Positions 1 through 7,418 of a stretch of DNA of 64,000 nucleotides are shown piece after piece. Position 1 is the stretch's first letter. The number at the start of each line of letters is the position of its first letter. The DNA comes from Gaiellasilicea sp963829845 (GTDB taxonomy: Bacteria; Actinomycetota; Thermoleophilia; Gaiellales; Gaiellaceae): assembly GCA_963829845.1 (NCBI GenBank), contig CAWHKD010000019.1, positions 167,579-231,578 on the forward strand, read 5' to 3'. Position numbers and translations under genes: made by a program. Below the pieces are notes generated by a model. That model ran no database searches. It had not been told where the DNA came from and saw only the letters and a list, made by a program, of their open reading frames with translations.

Positions 1-34
1 GATGTCGGAATGGCTCGACGACCTGGATCGCTAA
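1..34 (+). CDS. C-terminal end of an upstream gene (partial)
   Basis: Reading from base 2, ten sense codons (ending WLDDLDR) run to a TAA at 32-34, immediately before the rplU promoter. In many bacteria the gene before rplU encodes ribonuclease E/G, so this could be its last codons, but the fragment is far too short to identify. The other frames also stay open to the window edge or close to it, so even the frame is an inference. Confidence 0.3.
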   Translation, partial: MSEWLDDLDR

Positions 35-38
35 CCGC

Positions 39-44
39 TACACT
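39..44 (+). promoter_or_regulatory. -10 box of the rplU-rpmA promoter
   Basis: TACACT preceded by GC matches the -10 boxes seen upstream of several other genes in this window. It would start transcription near base 51, giving an rplU leader of about 50 bases. No convincing -35 box is visible. Confidence 0.45.
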
Positions 45-53
45 GGCTCCTCT

Positions 54-75
54 CGCGGGTCACGCCCGCGTTTTT
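54..75 (+). terminator. Hairpin plus T-run in the rplU leader
   Basis: CGCGGGT (54-60) pairs with GCCCGCG (64-70) around a 3-base loop and is followed directly by five Ts, the form of an intrinsic terminator. It lies just downstream of the predicted rplU start site. It could stop read-through from the upstream gene or act as a 5' leader structure of the ribosomal protein mRNA. Confidence 0.5.
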
Positions 76-102
76 CTGCGCTCTAGCGCCCTGACCACCC
101 TC

Positions 103-678
103 ATGAACACGTATGCGATCATCTCCGTCGGCGGCAAGCAATACCGCGTCAGCGAGGGCCAGACGCTGCTCGTCGACCGGCTCAAGCACGGCGCCGGCAA
201 GACGTTCCAGCCGACCGTGCTGCTGATCGGCGGCGACGGCGGCACCGATCTCTCGCCGAGCGCGACAGTGACGGCGAGCGTTGTCGCCGACGTCAAGGGC
301 GACAAGATCCGGATCGGCAAGTATCGGCCGAAGAACGGCTACAAGAAGCACACCGGTTTCCGCGCCAGCCTGTCGGAGATCAAGATCGAGTCGATCGGCG
401 TCGCCAAGAAGGCGGCCGCGAAGAAGAGCGAGCCGGCGGCGTCGAAGAAGGCCGAAAGGGCTCCGAAGACCGAGGCCGCGGCGCCCGCCGCAGACGATCA
501 CGTCAAGGGAATGCCGTCCGGCTACGAGGATTTGACAGTCGCCCAGATCAAGCAGCAGTCGGCCGACTGGAACCGGCCGATGCTCGAAGCCGCGCTCGAG
601 TACGAGCAGGCTCACGGGAAGCGCAAGGGTGCGGTGGCGGCCATCGAGTCGGCCCTCACAGAGAAGGAGAGCGACTAA
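103..678 (+). CDS. rplU: 50S ribosomal protein L21 with long C-terminal extension
   Basis: L21 binds 23S rRNA in the large subunit. Residues 1-103 are a normal L21, with the N-terminal YAIISVGGKQYRV signature and a KYRPKNGYKKHTG segment. The usual protein is about 100-105 residues, but this one is 191. The extra part is a Lys/Ala/Glu-rich linker (about 105-135) followed by a predicted helical domain (about 140-190, with LTVAQIK and YEQAHGKRKG). The ATG at 103 is chosen over an in-frame start at 10 because homology begins there and the earlier start lies upstream of the predicted promoter. The stop codon overlaps the rpmA start (TAATG). L21 identity is certain; the role of the tail is unknown. 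Confidence 0.95.
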   Translation: MNTYAIISVGGKQYRVSEGQTLLVDRLKHGAGKTFQPTVLLIGGDGGTDLSPSATVTASVVADVKGDKIRIGKYRPKNGYKKHTGFRASLSEIKIESIGVAKKAAAKKSEPAASKKAERAPKTEAAAPAADDHVKGMPSGYEDLTVAQIKQQSADWNRPMLEAALEYEQAHGKRKGAVAAIESALTEKESD

Positions 679-950
679 TGGCTCACAAAAAAGGTCTCGG
701 TTCCTCCCGGAACGGCCGCGACTCGAACGCGAAGCGGCTCGGCGTCAAGATCTTCGCCGGGCAGAAGGTGAAGGCCGGCATGATCATCGTCCGCCAGCGC
801 GGGACCCGGTTCCGCCCGGGCGCGGGCGTCGGCATCGGCCGCGACGACACGATCTTCGCCAAGCGCGAGGGTACCGTCGAGTTCCGCACCTCGGGCGAGA
901 AGCGCTTCATCTCGGTCGCCGAGATCCCCGAGACGACCGAAGCCACGTAA
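678..950 (+). CDS. rpmA: 50S ribosomal protein L27
   Basis: L27 lies near the peptidyl transferase centre, with its N-terminal tail reaching the P-site tRNA. The 90-residue protein has the expected MAHKKGLGSSRNGRDS start, RRGTRFRPG-like core and GRDDTIFA segment. It begins one base inside the rplU stop, so it is translationally coupled. The stop codon is part of the first of two near-identical palindromes that separate it from obgE. Confidence 0.97.
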   Translation: MAHKKGLGSSRNGRDSNAKRLGVKIFAGQKVKAGMIIVRQRGTRFRPGAGVGIGRDDTIFAKREGTVEFRTSGEKRFISVAEIPETTEAT

Positions 951-961
951 CAGACTGTTGC
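947..961. repeat. Imperfect copy of the 15-bp palindrome
   Basis: This 15-mer matches the perfect palindrome GTAACAGACTGTTAC found at 1006-1020 and 27021-27035 except for one base (G instead of A at 960). It overlaps the rpmA stop codon, and its centre is 59 bases from the next copy. Confidence 0.6.
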
Positions 962-1004
962 AGGGTCGGACGCTGCCGGCCGCTACGGCGCGGGGGGCCG
1001 TCCA

Positions 1005-1021
1005 AGTAACAGACTGTTACT
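1005..1021. repeat. 15-bp palindrome GTAACAG-A-CTGTTAC upstream of obgE
   Basis: A perfect inverted repeat (1006-1020, extended one base each side) lies 12 bases before the obgE start codon. The identical 15-mer recurs 26 kb away. It could be an operator for a dimeric regulator or a dispersed palindromic repeat. There is no T-run, so it is not a typical intrinsic terminator. Confidence 0.65.
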
Positions 1022-1032
1022 AAGCTAGCTCG

Positions 1033-2226
1033 GTGTTTCACGACCGCGCCCGCATCGACGTCCTTGCCGGCCGCGGCGGCGACGGAGGCCTGAGCTTTCG
1101 GCGCGAGAAGCACGTGCCCAAAGGCGGGCCTGACGGCGGCGACGGGGGCCGCGGCGGCGACGTCGTCCTCCGCGCCGACGACAGCCTCCGCGACCTTTCC
1201 TCCTTCCGTGCGAAGACGAAGTTCAAGGCCGGCCGCGGCGAGCCTGGCCGCGGCGCGCGCAAGCACGGCGCCGACGGCGCCACGATCGAGCTCGCGGTCC
1301 CGGTCGGGACGCAGGCGTACGGTCGCGAGGGCGAGCTGATCGCGGACCTCGCGAGCCCAGGTGCCCGCGTCGTCCTCGCCCGCGGCGGCCGGGGCGGCCG
1401 CGGCAACGCGCGTTTCGCCACGCCGGTCCGGCAGACGCCGCGCTTCGCCGAGGTGGGAGAGCCGCCCGAAGAGGCCGAGGTCGAGCTGCAGCTGAAGCTG
1501 CTCGCGGACGCTGCGATGGCCGGGCTCCCGAACGCGGGGAAGTCGTCGCTGCTGCGCCGGCTCTCGAACGCGAAGCCGAAGGTCGCCGACTATCCGTTCA
1601 CGACACTGGCGCCGGTGCTCGGGACGGTCGAGTCTCCCGACGGTGCCCAGCTCACGGTCGCGGACATCCCGGGTCTGATCGAGGGCGCCAGTGAAGGGAT
1701 CGGCTTGGGGCACGAGTTCCTCGCCCACCTCGAGCGCGCGCGGCTGCTGCTGCACGTAATCGACTCGTCCGAGGAGGACGTCGAGGAGCGCTTCCGCACG
1801 ATCGACACCGAGCTCTCGCTCTACGGCGCCGGGCTCGACGAGCGCCCCCAGGCCATCGTGTTGAACAAGATCGACCTGTTGCCGGATCCGCCCGGCTTCC
1901 CGGTCGAGGACGAGCGGATCGTTGGCGTCTTCCCGGTCTCCTGTGCGACGGGTGCCGGGATCGACGAGCTCAAGCTCGCCCTTTTCCGGCTCTGCCCGGG
2001 CGCACCCGAGCCGGTGTTCGAAGAGGCGCCCGAGCTGCCCGAGTTCCTCGAGTACCGGCCGCAGCCGCCTGCCCGCAGGACCTACCGGCTCTACCGAACC
2101 GACCGGGGTTTCCGGATCGTCGGCGAGGCTCCGCAGGGCGACGAGCTCGAGGCGGTGCTGAGAGCGGCGGGCGCCCGCAAGGGCCAGGAGGTCGAGATCG
2201 GCGAGGAGACGCTCGAATGGCAATGA
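1033..2226 (+). CDS. obgE: GTPase ObgE/CgtA
   Basis: Obg is a large-subunit assembly GTPase linked to stress responses. The 397 residues contain the Gly-rich Obg fold (1-158, with GRGGDGGLSFRREKH), a G domain with Walker A GLPNAGKSS near residue 163, the G3 motif DIPGLIEG and the G4 motif NKID, then an OCT-type C-terminal domain ending in EETLEWQ. The C-terminal domain looks shorter than in many actinobacteria. The start is a GTG. The last 10 bases overlap nadD. Grouping with rplU-rpmA is conserved in many bacteria. Confidence 0.96.
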   Translation: MFHDRARIDVLAGRGGDGGLSFRREKHVPKGGPDGGDGGRGGDVVLRADDSLRDLSSFRAKTKFKAGRGEPGRGARKHGADGATIELAVPVGTQAYGREGELIADLASPGARVVLARGGRGGRGNARFATPVRQTPRFAEVGEPPEEAEVELQLKLLADAAMAGLPNAGKSSLLRRLSNAKPKVADYPFTTLAPVLGTVESPDGAQLTVADIPGLIEGASEGIGLGHEFLAHLERARLLLHVIDSSEEDVEERFRTIDTELSLYGAGLDERPQAIVLNKIDLLPDPPGFPVEDERIVGVFPVSCATGAGIDELKLALFRLCPGAPEPVFEEAPELPEFLEYRPQPPARRTYRLYRTDRGFRIVGEAPQGDELEAVLRAAGARKGQEVEIGEETLEWQ

Positions 2227-2765
2227 CGACCCAGATCGGCATCCTCGGCGGCCGCTTCGATCCGCCGCATCTCGGCCACGTTGCGCTCGCGCGGGCGGCC
2301 GTCGGGCACTTCGGCATCGACGACCTGCGCGTCACGGTCGTCGCCGATGCGGCACACAAGCGGTCCGAGGCTTCCGTCGCCGACCGCCTCGCGATGGCGG
2401 CGCTCGCGTTCCGAGAACTCGACGCATCAGTCGAGCTGGAGGAGCACCGCTACACGGTCGACGCGCTCGAAGCGGCCGGTTACGACGACCCGATCTTCCT
2501 GGTCGGCGCCGACGAGCTGCTCGCGTTCCCGACCTGGAAGCGCCCCGAGCGGGTGCTCGAGCTGGCGCGGCTCGGGGTCGCCACGCGCCCGGGTTACGCG
2601 CCGGCGACCGCCTCGCCACGCATTCAGATCTTCGAGCTCGAGCCGCATCCGGTTTCCTCGTCCGAGATCCGACGCCGTGTTCGTGCCGGCGAGCCGGTCG
2701 GCGGCCTGGTCACCCCTGCCGTGGCGCAGTACATCGCCGAGCACGGGCTCTACCGCGACGATTGA
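2217..2765 (+). CDS. nadD: Nicotinate-nucleotide adenylyltransferase
   Basis: NadD transfers AMP from ATP to nicotinate mononucleotide in NAD synthesis. The 182-residue protein has the nucleotidyltransferase signature GGRFDPPHLGH at residues 10-20 and the second motif SSSEIRRR near the C-terminus. It starts at an ATG inside the end of obgE (10-base overlap). Its stop codon sits within a TTGACG sequence that may be the -35 box for the next gene. Confidence 0.93.
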   Translation: MAMTTQIGILGGRFDPPHLGHVALARAAVGHFGIDDLRVTVVADAAHKRSEASVADRLAMAALAFRELDASVELEEHRYTVDALEAAGYDDPIFLVGADELLAFPTWKRPERVLELARLGVATRPGYAPATASPRIQIFELEPHPVSSSEIRRRVRAGEPVGGLVTPAVAQYIAEHGLYRDD

Positions 2766-2788
2766 CGTTCGGCTTTCCCGGCTACACT
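2762..2788 (+). promoter_or_regulatory. Possible promoter for rsfS
   Basis: TTGACG (2762-2767) and TACACT (2783-2788) form -35 and -10 candidates with a short 15-base spacer. Transcription would start close to the CTG codon at 2796, so the mRNA would be leaderless. Confidence 0.4.
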
Positions 2789-2795
2789 GAAAGCT

Positions 2796-3152
2796 CTGAC
2801 TTCGCTCGAACAAGCACGCCGGATCGCCGCTCTCGCAAGCGAGAAGCTGGCAGAAGACGTCGTCATTCTCGACATGAGGCCCGTGTGCGTCTACACGGAC
2901 TTCTTCGTGCTCGCGACCGGCCGCAACGCGCGCCAGACGAAGGCGATCTTCGACGAGGTGCACGCGCAGCTGAAGCAGGACGGCAAGATCCTGCCGCGCG
3001 CGGTTGACGGGGCCAACGAGGCGGAGTGGATCATCGCCGACTACCTCGACGTCGTCCTGCACGTCTTCACGCCTGAGACACGAGCCTTCTACCGGCTCGA
3101 GGAGCTCTGGGGCGACGTTCCCGCCGTCGACGTCGAAGCGGCGACCGCCTAG
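2796..3152 (+). CDS. rsfS: Ribosomal silencing factor RsfS
   Basis: RsfS binds L14 and keeps the ribosomal subunits apart during starvation. The core (CVYTDFFVLATGRN, then a long helix and EAEWIIADYLDVVLHVF) is a typical RsfS/Iojap domain. The first ATG (2874) would remove the conserved N-terminal helix (EQARRIAALASEKLAEDVVILD), which is clearly encoded upstream in the same frame. Between the in-frame nadD stop (2763) and 2874 there is no ATG, GTG or TTG, only CTG at 2787, 2796 and 2853. CTG 2796 lies 7 bases after a TACACT -10 box, the spacing seen at other leaderless genes here. The start is therefore an inference; the product is secure. Confidence 0.85.
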   Translation: MTSLEQARRIAALASEKLAEDVVILDMRPVCVYTDFFVLATGRNARQTKAIFDEVHAQLKQDGKILPRAVDGANEAEWIIADYLDVVLHVFTPETRAFYRLEELWGDVPAVDVEAATA

Positions 3153-3153
3153 C

Positions 3154-3159
3154 TACAAT
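3154..3159 (+). promoter_or_regulatory. -10 box for tRNA-Ala
   Basis: TACAAT lies 12 bases before the mature tRNA 5' end and just after the rsfS stop codon. Confidence 0.5.
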
Positions 3160-3171
3160 CCTCGAGACCCA

Positions 3172-3244
3172 GGGGCCATAGCTCAGCTGGGAGAGCGTCT
3201 GGCTGGCAGCCAGAAGGTCGCCGGTTCGAGCCCGGCTGGCTCCA
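3172..3244 (+). tRNA. tRNA-Ala (anticodon GGC)
   Basis: The cloverleaf is complete: acceptor GGGGCCA/TGGCTCC with one G-T pair, D arm GCTC/GAGC, anticodon stem TCTGG/CCAGA with loop CTGGCAG (anticodon GGC at 3205-3207), and T arm GCCGG-TTCGAGC-CCGGC. Discriminator A is at 3244. The CCA end is not encoded. Confidence 0.96.
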
Positions 3245-3298
3245 TCGCCGTTGTTCAGAGCTGTTCTCACAGCGGGAGATCTTCCGATCGACAGCTGT

Positions 3299-3322
3299 GA
3301 AGGGCCGCGCGAGCGGCCCTTC
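3299..3322. terminator. Hairpin terminator between tRNA-Ala and a convergent gene
   Basis: GAAGGGCCGC (3299-3308) pairs perfectly with GCGGCCCTTC (3313-3322) around GCGA. It lies between the tRNA and a convergent gene ending at 3366, so it may serve both directions. The T-run is weak. Confidence 0.6.
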
Positions 3323-3365
3323 GGTTCTCTTCCGCGCCCGGCGTACGCGCGGGCTTTCGCTGCGC

Positions 3366-4100
3366 CTAAGCGGCCCGTGCCGCGGTCGCACTCGGGGCTG
3401 CTGTCACAGGAGTGTGGATGCTGGTCGCGGTCACGGGGTCGATGCTTCCGGCGTCGAGTTGGAAGGGCGGGTACGAGTCGGTCATCAACCCCGAGTAGGC
3501 GATGACGCGGAAGGCCCAGCGGTTGAGGCCGAGGACGACGTCGTAGAGCGGTCTCGGGTAGCGACTGGTGAAGATCAGGGCGGCCGCGGTGATGAGCACG
3601 AGCAGCCCGATCAGGCCGTCAGCGGAGGCGTACAGCAATCCGTCGGCGTCGTCGGTCCAGACGGACCAGATCGCGGCGAGAGGGAGCGCGACGATCAGGT
3701 AGTGCGGGATCGCGAGCAGCCACCACTTGACGAGGGCGAGGCCGCGCGAGAGCCGTTCGGGATACTCGACTTCAAGTCTCGCCGGGTAATCCGCGTGCTC
3801 GGCAAGTGAGAAAGGCGGATAACTGTTCGTGCCGAGGGCGCTGAACGAGTAGAAGCTGACGCGCCATGACCAGCGAAGCACGCCCACGTTGAAGTCGAAG
3901 ATGCGCCGGGGGTAACGGCCGCTGGTGAGAATCGCAACGCCTGCGGCGGCAGTTGAGAGCACGAAACCGATCCAGAGAAAGAAGAGAACGATGAAGTGCG
4001 GGATGGCAAGCAGCCACTTGCCGAGCCAGCGCCAGCGGCTGACCTCCGGCTCGATCCGGCCCGTGAGGTGAATCGGTGAGGTTCTGTGCGGAGAAGTCAT
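3366..4100 (-). CDS. DUF4389 membrane protein
   Basis: This 244-residue integral membrane protein consists of two copies of a DUF4389-like unit. Each unit has a basic/aromatic stretch (WLGKWLLAIPHFIVL; VKWWLLAIPHYLIVA), a hydrophobic helix pair, and a GRYPRRIFDF or SRYPRPLYDV segment ending in SYPPF. No enzymatic motif is visible and the function is unknown. The ATG at 4100 is chosen over an upstream in-frame start at 4184 because a GAAGGAG ribosome site sits 8 bases before it. The gene lies 98 bases downstream of the tetR-like gene on the same strand. Confidence 0.85.
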   Translation of the reverse strand: MTSPHRTSPIHLTGRIEPEVSRWRWLGKWLLAIPHFIVLFFLWIGFVLSTAAAGVAILTSGRYPRRIFDFNVGVLRWSWRVSFYSFSALGTNSYPPFSLAEHADYPARLEVEYPERLSRGLALVKWWLLAIPHYLIVALPLAAIWSVWTDDADGLLYASADGLIGLLVLITAAALIFTSRYPRPLYDVVLGLNRWAFRVIAYSGLMTDSYPPFQLDAGSIDPVTATSIHTPVTAAPSATAARAA

Positions 4101-4198
4101 GGTCTCTGCTCCTTCGAGGTCAGGGGGTGTGATGGCGTGCGGGTGACGTGATGTAGGGCTCCGTGCGGACGCCTCGGCGCGCATCCGCTGAGTGCGTG

Positions 4199-4852
4199 TT
4201 ATCGGGAGGTGGCTTCACGCTCGACTCTTTTCTGGGAGCCAATGGCGCTTTTCTGGGAGCCAATGGCGCCGAGAATGGTGCTGAGCATGACGGCCTCGGC
4301 TTCGGATTCTGGGATTCGTCCGCCCCGGATTTCGTGGCTTGCTGTGTGCACGAGCGAGCGGATCACGGCGAGCAGCCAGGAGACGGCCAGGTCGCTCCGG
4401 AAGACGCCCTGTCTCTGGCCGCGTTCGATCAGGGGCTCCAGCTGGTCGAGCATGGGGACGTGACGCCGGCGGAGTTCCTCGGCAGAGAGCCGCGCGGTGT
4501 TGAGTGCGAGGAGACCGTGGAACTGCGCGAGTTGGCGCCAGGTCGCTCGGAGCACTCGCTCCAGCGCCTCCACCGGTTCGCCGCGGTGGGGTTCGGCGCC
4601 TCTCATCGCGTCGACGACTTGGTTGATCGCGTATTCCATGACGGCGTCGAGCAGCGACTCACGCGTCGGGAAATGGACGTAGATCGTGGCGCGGACGACG
4701 CCTGCGCGGCGAGCGATCTCCGACATGCTGCTGTCGGGATCGCTCGCCAGCGCTTCCAGGGCGGCGTCGAGAATGGCCGCGACGCTGCGCTCCGCGTCGG
4801 CGCGGCGACGCCTCGGGGCGGCCGTTTCGGCGGGTGTCGTCCGCTTCGCCAT
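4199..4852 (-). CDS. TetR/AcrR-family repressor
   Basis: This 217-residue regulator has an N-terminal helix-turn-helix (MSEIARRAGVVRATIYVHF) and a helical ligand-binding/dimer domain. The start codon overlaps the stop of the upstream DHA2 transporter gene (TGATG), so the two are cotranscribed and translationally coupled. The likely targets are the two GACA-N4-TGTC palindromes at the transporter promoter. The C-terminus carries a 7-residue duplication (AIGSQKS AIGSQKR) from a 21-bp tandem repeat. The inducer is unknown. Confidence 0.9.
   Translation of the reverse strand: MAKRTTPAETAAPRRRRADAERSVAAILDAALEALASDPDSSMSEIARRAGVVRATIYVHFPTRESLLDAVMEYAINQVVDAMRGAEPHRGEPVEALERVLRATWRQLAQFHGLLALNTARLSAEELRRRHVPMLDQLEPLIERGQRQGVFRSDLAVSWLLAVIRSLVHTASHEIRGGRIPESEAEAVMLSTILGAIGSQKSAIGSQKRVEREATSR
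4227..4268. repeat. 21-bp tandem duplication at the end of the tetR-like gene
   Basis: Two directly adjacent identical copies (4227-4247 and 4248-4268) duplicate seven codons in frame near the C-terminus of the repressor. The protein stays intact. Confidence 0.9.
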
Positions 4853-6345
4853 CAGTGGATCGGCATTGCGGTCGGGTTCAGCCGCAACTTCGGCACGAAC
4901 TGGCGCGCGTGCGGAAGGACGGCCCACGCGACGAGGCTGCCGAGAGCGGCGAGAACTGCGGCTGCGATGAAGGCGTGCTGGATGCCGGCGGCGCCTTGGG
5001 TTCCGGCGAGCGCTCCGGTTGTGCCGGCTGCGATCGTCGAGAAGATCGCGACTCCGATCGTGCCGCCGATCTCATGGCCGGTCGAGTTGAGCCCGGAAAG
5101 CATGCCGGTCTCATCTTCGCGGGCGCCGGTGAGGATCGCGACCGAGACGGCGACGACGGCGACGCCGAGACCGACCCCCGCAACAAGCATCCCGGGCAGC
5201 ACATCCCGGACGTAGCTGCCGTTCTCGCCGACGTGGGCGAGAAGCGTCATCCCGCCCGCGGCGACGAGGAACGCTCCGGCAAGCGGCCCGCGGACGCCGT
5301 GGTGGCCGACGATGTGACCGGCTGCGTGCGCGCCGAGCCCGGCCGCGACGGCGAGTGGGATGAACGCGAGGCCGGTCGCGAGCGGCCCCATGCCGAGCAC
5401 GTTCTGGAGGTAGAGCGAGCTGAGCAGGAAGAGGCCGAAGATCGACCCGGCCGCAGCCAGCATCAGGAACAGACCGCCGCCGACTGCGCGATCCGCCAGC
5501 CGCTCGATCTGCAGCAGCGGTGCATGAGTGCGGCGCTCGAGCGCGGCAAACGCTGCGAGTCCAGCGAGGCCGCCGGCTCCAACCGCCAGCGTCTGCAGCG
5601 ACGTCCAGCCAGTGCTCTGGCCCCGAGCGATCGCGAAGACGATCGCGCCGAGGGACGAGGTAGCGATCAGTGCTCCGCGCAGGTCGAAGCCGCGCCAGCG
5701 TGGCTTGCTCGCGTCCGACGGGATGACCCTGAGGGCGGCGATCGCGAGCGCGGCGGCGACCGGGAGATTGACGTAGAAGATCATCCGCCAGTCCGTCAGC
5801 TCGGTGAGGAGCCCGCCGACGAGGACGCCGACCGCTGCGCCAGCGCCGCCAACGGCTCCCCAGGCTGCGAGAGCTTTGGCGCGGTGGTTGCCGTGGAACG
5901 TGGTCATGATGATCGCCAGGGCGGCCGGCGAGAGCATCGCCGCGCCGAGGCCCTGGCCCGCGCGTGCGGCGAACAGGGCTTCGGCGCTCGAAGCCATCGC
6001 GGAGGCGAAGGACGAGACGGTGAAGACGGCAAGGCCGGTGAGAAACATCCGCCGCCGCCCGATCAAGTCGGCGGCGCGGCCGCCGAAGAGCAGCAGGCTG
6101 CCGAAGATGAGCGAGTAGCTCGTGATCGTCCAGCTGACGTCGGGGCCGCTGATCTGCAGATCCTGTGCGAGGCTCGGCAGGGCGATATTCACGGCCGTGA
6201 TGTCGAGGATGACCATCAGCTGGGCAACAAGCAGAACGAACAGCAAGACGAGTCCGCCGCGCATGGGGCCCTCCGCTCGTGCTGCGTGCGAACTGTGCGA
6301 GCCCGCCTGCTTGGTGCTTCCCGATCCCTTCGTCGTATGGAGCAT
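4852..6345 (-). CDS. DHA2-type MFS multidrug efflux transporter
   Basis: The 497-residue protein has about 14 hydrophobic helices and MFS motifs of the EmrB/QacA (DHA2) class, including MVILDITAVNIALPSL (motif D1-like) in helix 1 and GRAADLIGRRR (motif A) between helices 2 and 3. It most likely exports hydrophobic drugs by proton antiport. The ATG at 6345 is supported by GAGAGGA 8 bases upstream. A sigma70-like promoter with two operator palindromes lies in front, and the cotranscribed TetR-type gene follows, which is the usual drug-inducible efflux arrangement. Confidence 0.92.
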   Translation of the reverse strand: MLHTTKGSGSTKQAGSHSSHAARAEGPMRGGLVLLFVLLVAQLMVILDITAVNIALPSLAQDLQISGPDVSWTITSYSLIFGSLLLFGGRAADLIGRRRMFLTGLAVFTVSSFASAMASSAEALFAARAGQGLGAAMLSPAALAIIMTTFHGNHRAKALAAWGAVGGAGAAVGVLVGGLLTELTDWRMIFYVNLPVAAALAIAALRVIPSDASKPRWRGFDLRGALIATSSLGAIVFAIARGQSTGWTSLQTLAVGAGGLAGLAAFAALERRTHAPLLQIERLADRAVGGGLFLMLAAAGSIFGLFLLSSLYLQNVLGMGPLATGLAFIPLAVAAGLGAHAAGHIVGHHGVRGPLAGAFLVAAGGMTLLAHVGENGSYVRDVLPGMLVAGVGLGVAVVAVSVAILTGAREDETGMLSGLNSTGHEIGGTIGVAIFSTIAAGTTGALAGTQGAAGIQHAFIAAAVLAALGSLVAWAVLPHARQFVPKLRLNPTAMPIH

Positions 6346-6366
6346 CTCGCATTCCTCTCTAAATTG

Positions 6367-6413
6367 GACAACGCTGTCTGCATTACTAAATCAGACATCC
6401 GTGTCTGAGTCAA
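6367..6413 (-). promoter_or_regulatory. Promoter with twin TetR-type operators
   Basis: On the minus strand TTGACT (6413-6408) and TTTAGT (6390-6385) are separated by exactly 17 bases. Sixteen of those are the palindrome CAGACA-CGGA-TGTCTG (6407-6392). A second palindrome, GACA-GCGT-TGTC (6378-6367), covers the predicted start site; the centres are 27 bp apart. Binding at either would block RNA polymerase. Confidence 0.8.
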
Positions 6414-6538
6414 GAGGAATGTGCCGTCCCGCAGCGCGCGTGCTCGGGGAGGGCTGGCTTCGGCGTTCCGACCTGTTTGAACAGGGACGCCTGGAGGCAT
6501 AGCTTCGACAGCGGAGACCACTCGAGAAGGAGGATTCG

Positions 6539-7387
6539 ATGTGCGTCCCAGGGACGATCGAGGCCGTTCGCAGCCAGGTCGAGCCGGTGGAGGAGACGAA
6601 GGCGCCGCGGCTCGACCGCCGCGCGGCGCTGCTCCTCGGCGCGGGCACCGCGCTTGCAGCTGCGCTGCCCGGCGGCGCGCGGGCGGCGGGACAGGGCGGC
6701 GGGAAGCAGGCGCAGGATCTGACGCATCTCTTCCGTGTCGGGATACCGATGTTCCCCGGTGTCCCCCGGCCCTCGCGCGAGACGTTTGTGACCGTGCCCG
6801 TCAACGGTTTCTACGGACAGATCTGGAACTTCTGGGAGCACACGGGAACGCATCTCGACGTGCCCGCCCACTTCATCGTCGGCGGCCGCACGACCCCGCA
6901 GCTCACGCTCGACGAGCTGATGGCGCCAATTGCCGTCATCGACATCTCCGAGCGCGCTGCGCACGAGCCGGACACCGTCGTCACGACGGATGACCTGCAC
7001 CGCTACGAGCGGGGGCACGGAAAGATCAAGCATGGCTCGCTCGTCGCGATGAACTCGGGGTGGGACGCGCGGGCGGGCAGCGAGGCGGCGTACCGGAACA
7101 CCGACGCATCCGGGACGATGCACTTCCCCGGCTGGAGCGAGGACGCGATCGAGTGGCTGATCGGCGAGCGCAGCATCGGGGCGATCGGGGTCGACACACT
7201 CAGCCTCGATCCGGGGAACGCGACCGCGTTCGTCGCGCATGTCGCGCTTCTGTCCGCGAACCGGTTTGGGATCGAGAACCTCGCCAATCTGGGCGCGATC
7301 CCGCCCAAGGGCGCGACGGCGTTCGTCGGCGTCATCCCCTGGGAGGAGGGTTCCGGCGGGCCGGCCCGGGTGGTTGCGACCTGGTGA
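6539..7387 (+). CDS. Cyclase-family (kynurenine formamidase-like) hydrolase, exported
   Basis: The 282-residue protein carries the metal-binding signature of the cyclase/arylformamidase superfamily, HTGTHLDVPAHF, near residues 101-112. A twin-arginine-like N-terminus (DRRAALLLGAG followed by a hydrophobic stretch and ARAAG) suggests Tat export. Family members hydrolyse amides or lactones with Mn or Zn, but the substrate cannot be read from sequence. The ATG follows a strong GAAGGAGG site at 7-bp spacing. It is divergent from the efflux operon. Confidence 0.85.
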   Translation: MCVPGTIEAVRSQVEPVEETKAPRLDRRAALLLGAGTALAAALPGGARAAGQGGGKQAQDLTHLFRVGIPMFPGVPRPSRETFVTVPVNGFYGQIWNFWEHTGTHLDVPAHFIVGGRTTPQLTLDELMAPIAVIDISERAAHEPDTVVTTDDLHRYERGHGKIKHGSLVAMNSGWDARAGSEAAYRNTDASGTMHFPGWSEDAIEWLIGERSIGAIGVDTLSLDPGNATAFVAHVALLSANRFGIENLANLGAIPPKGATAFVGVIPWEEGSGGPARVVATW

Positions 7388-7418
7388 GCTGATCTGCGAA
7401 ATGTGAAAGGCTCGCCGG

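Noticed and set aside
907..2223. Long minus-strand open frame opposite obgE
   Set aside because: Arg/Glu/Leu-rich composition typical of an antisense frame in GC-rich coding DNA; obgE is certain on the other strand.
4834..6408. 524-codon plus-strand frame
   Set aside because: It is antisense to the DHA2 transporter, whose helices and motifs are clear.
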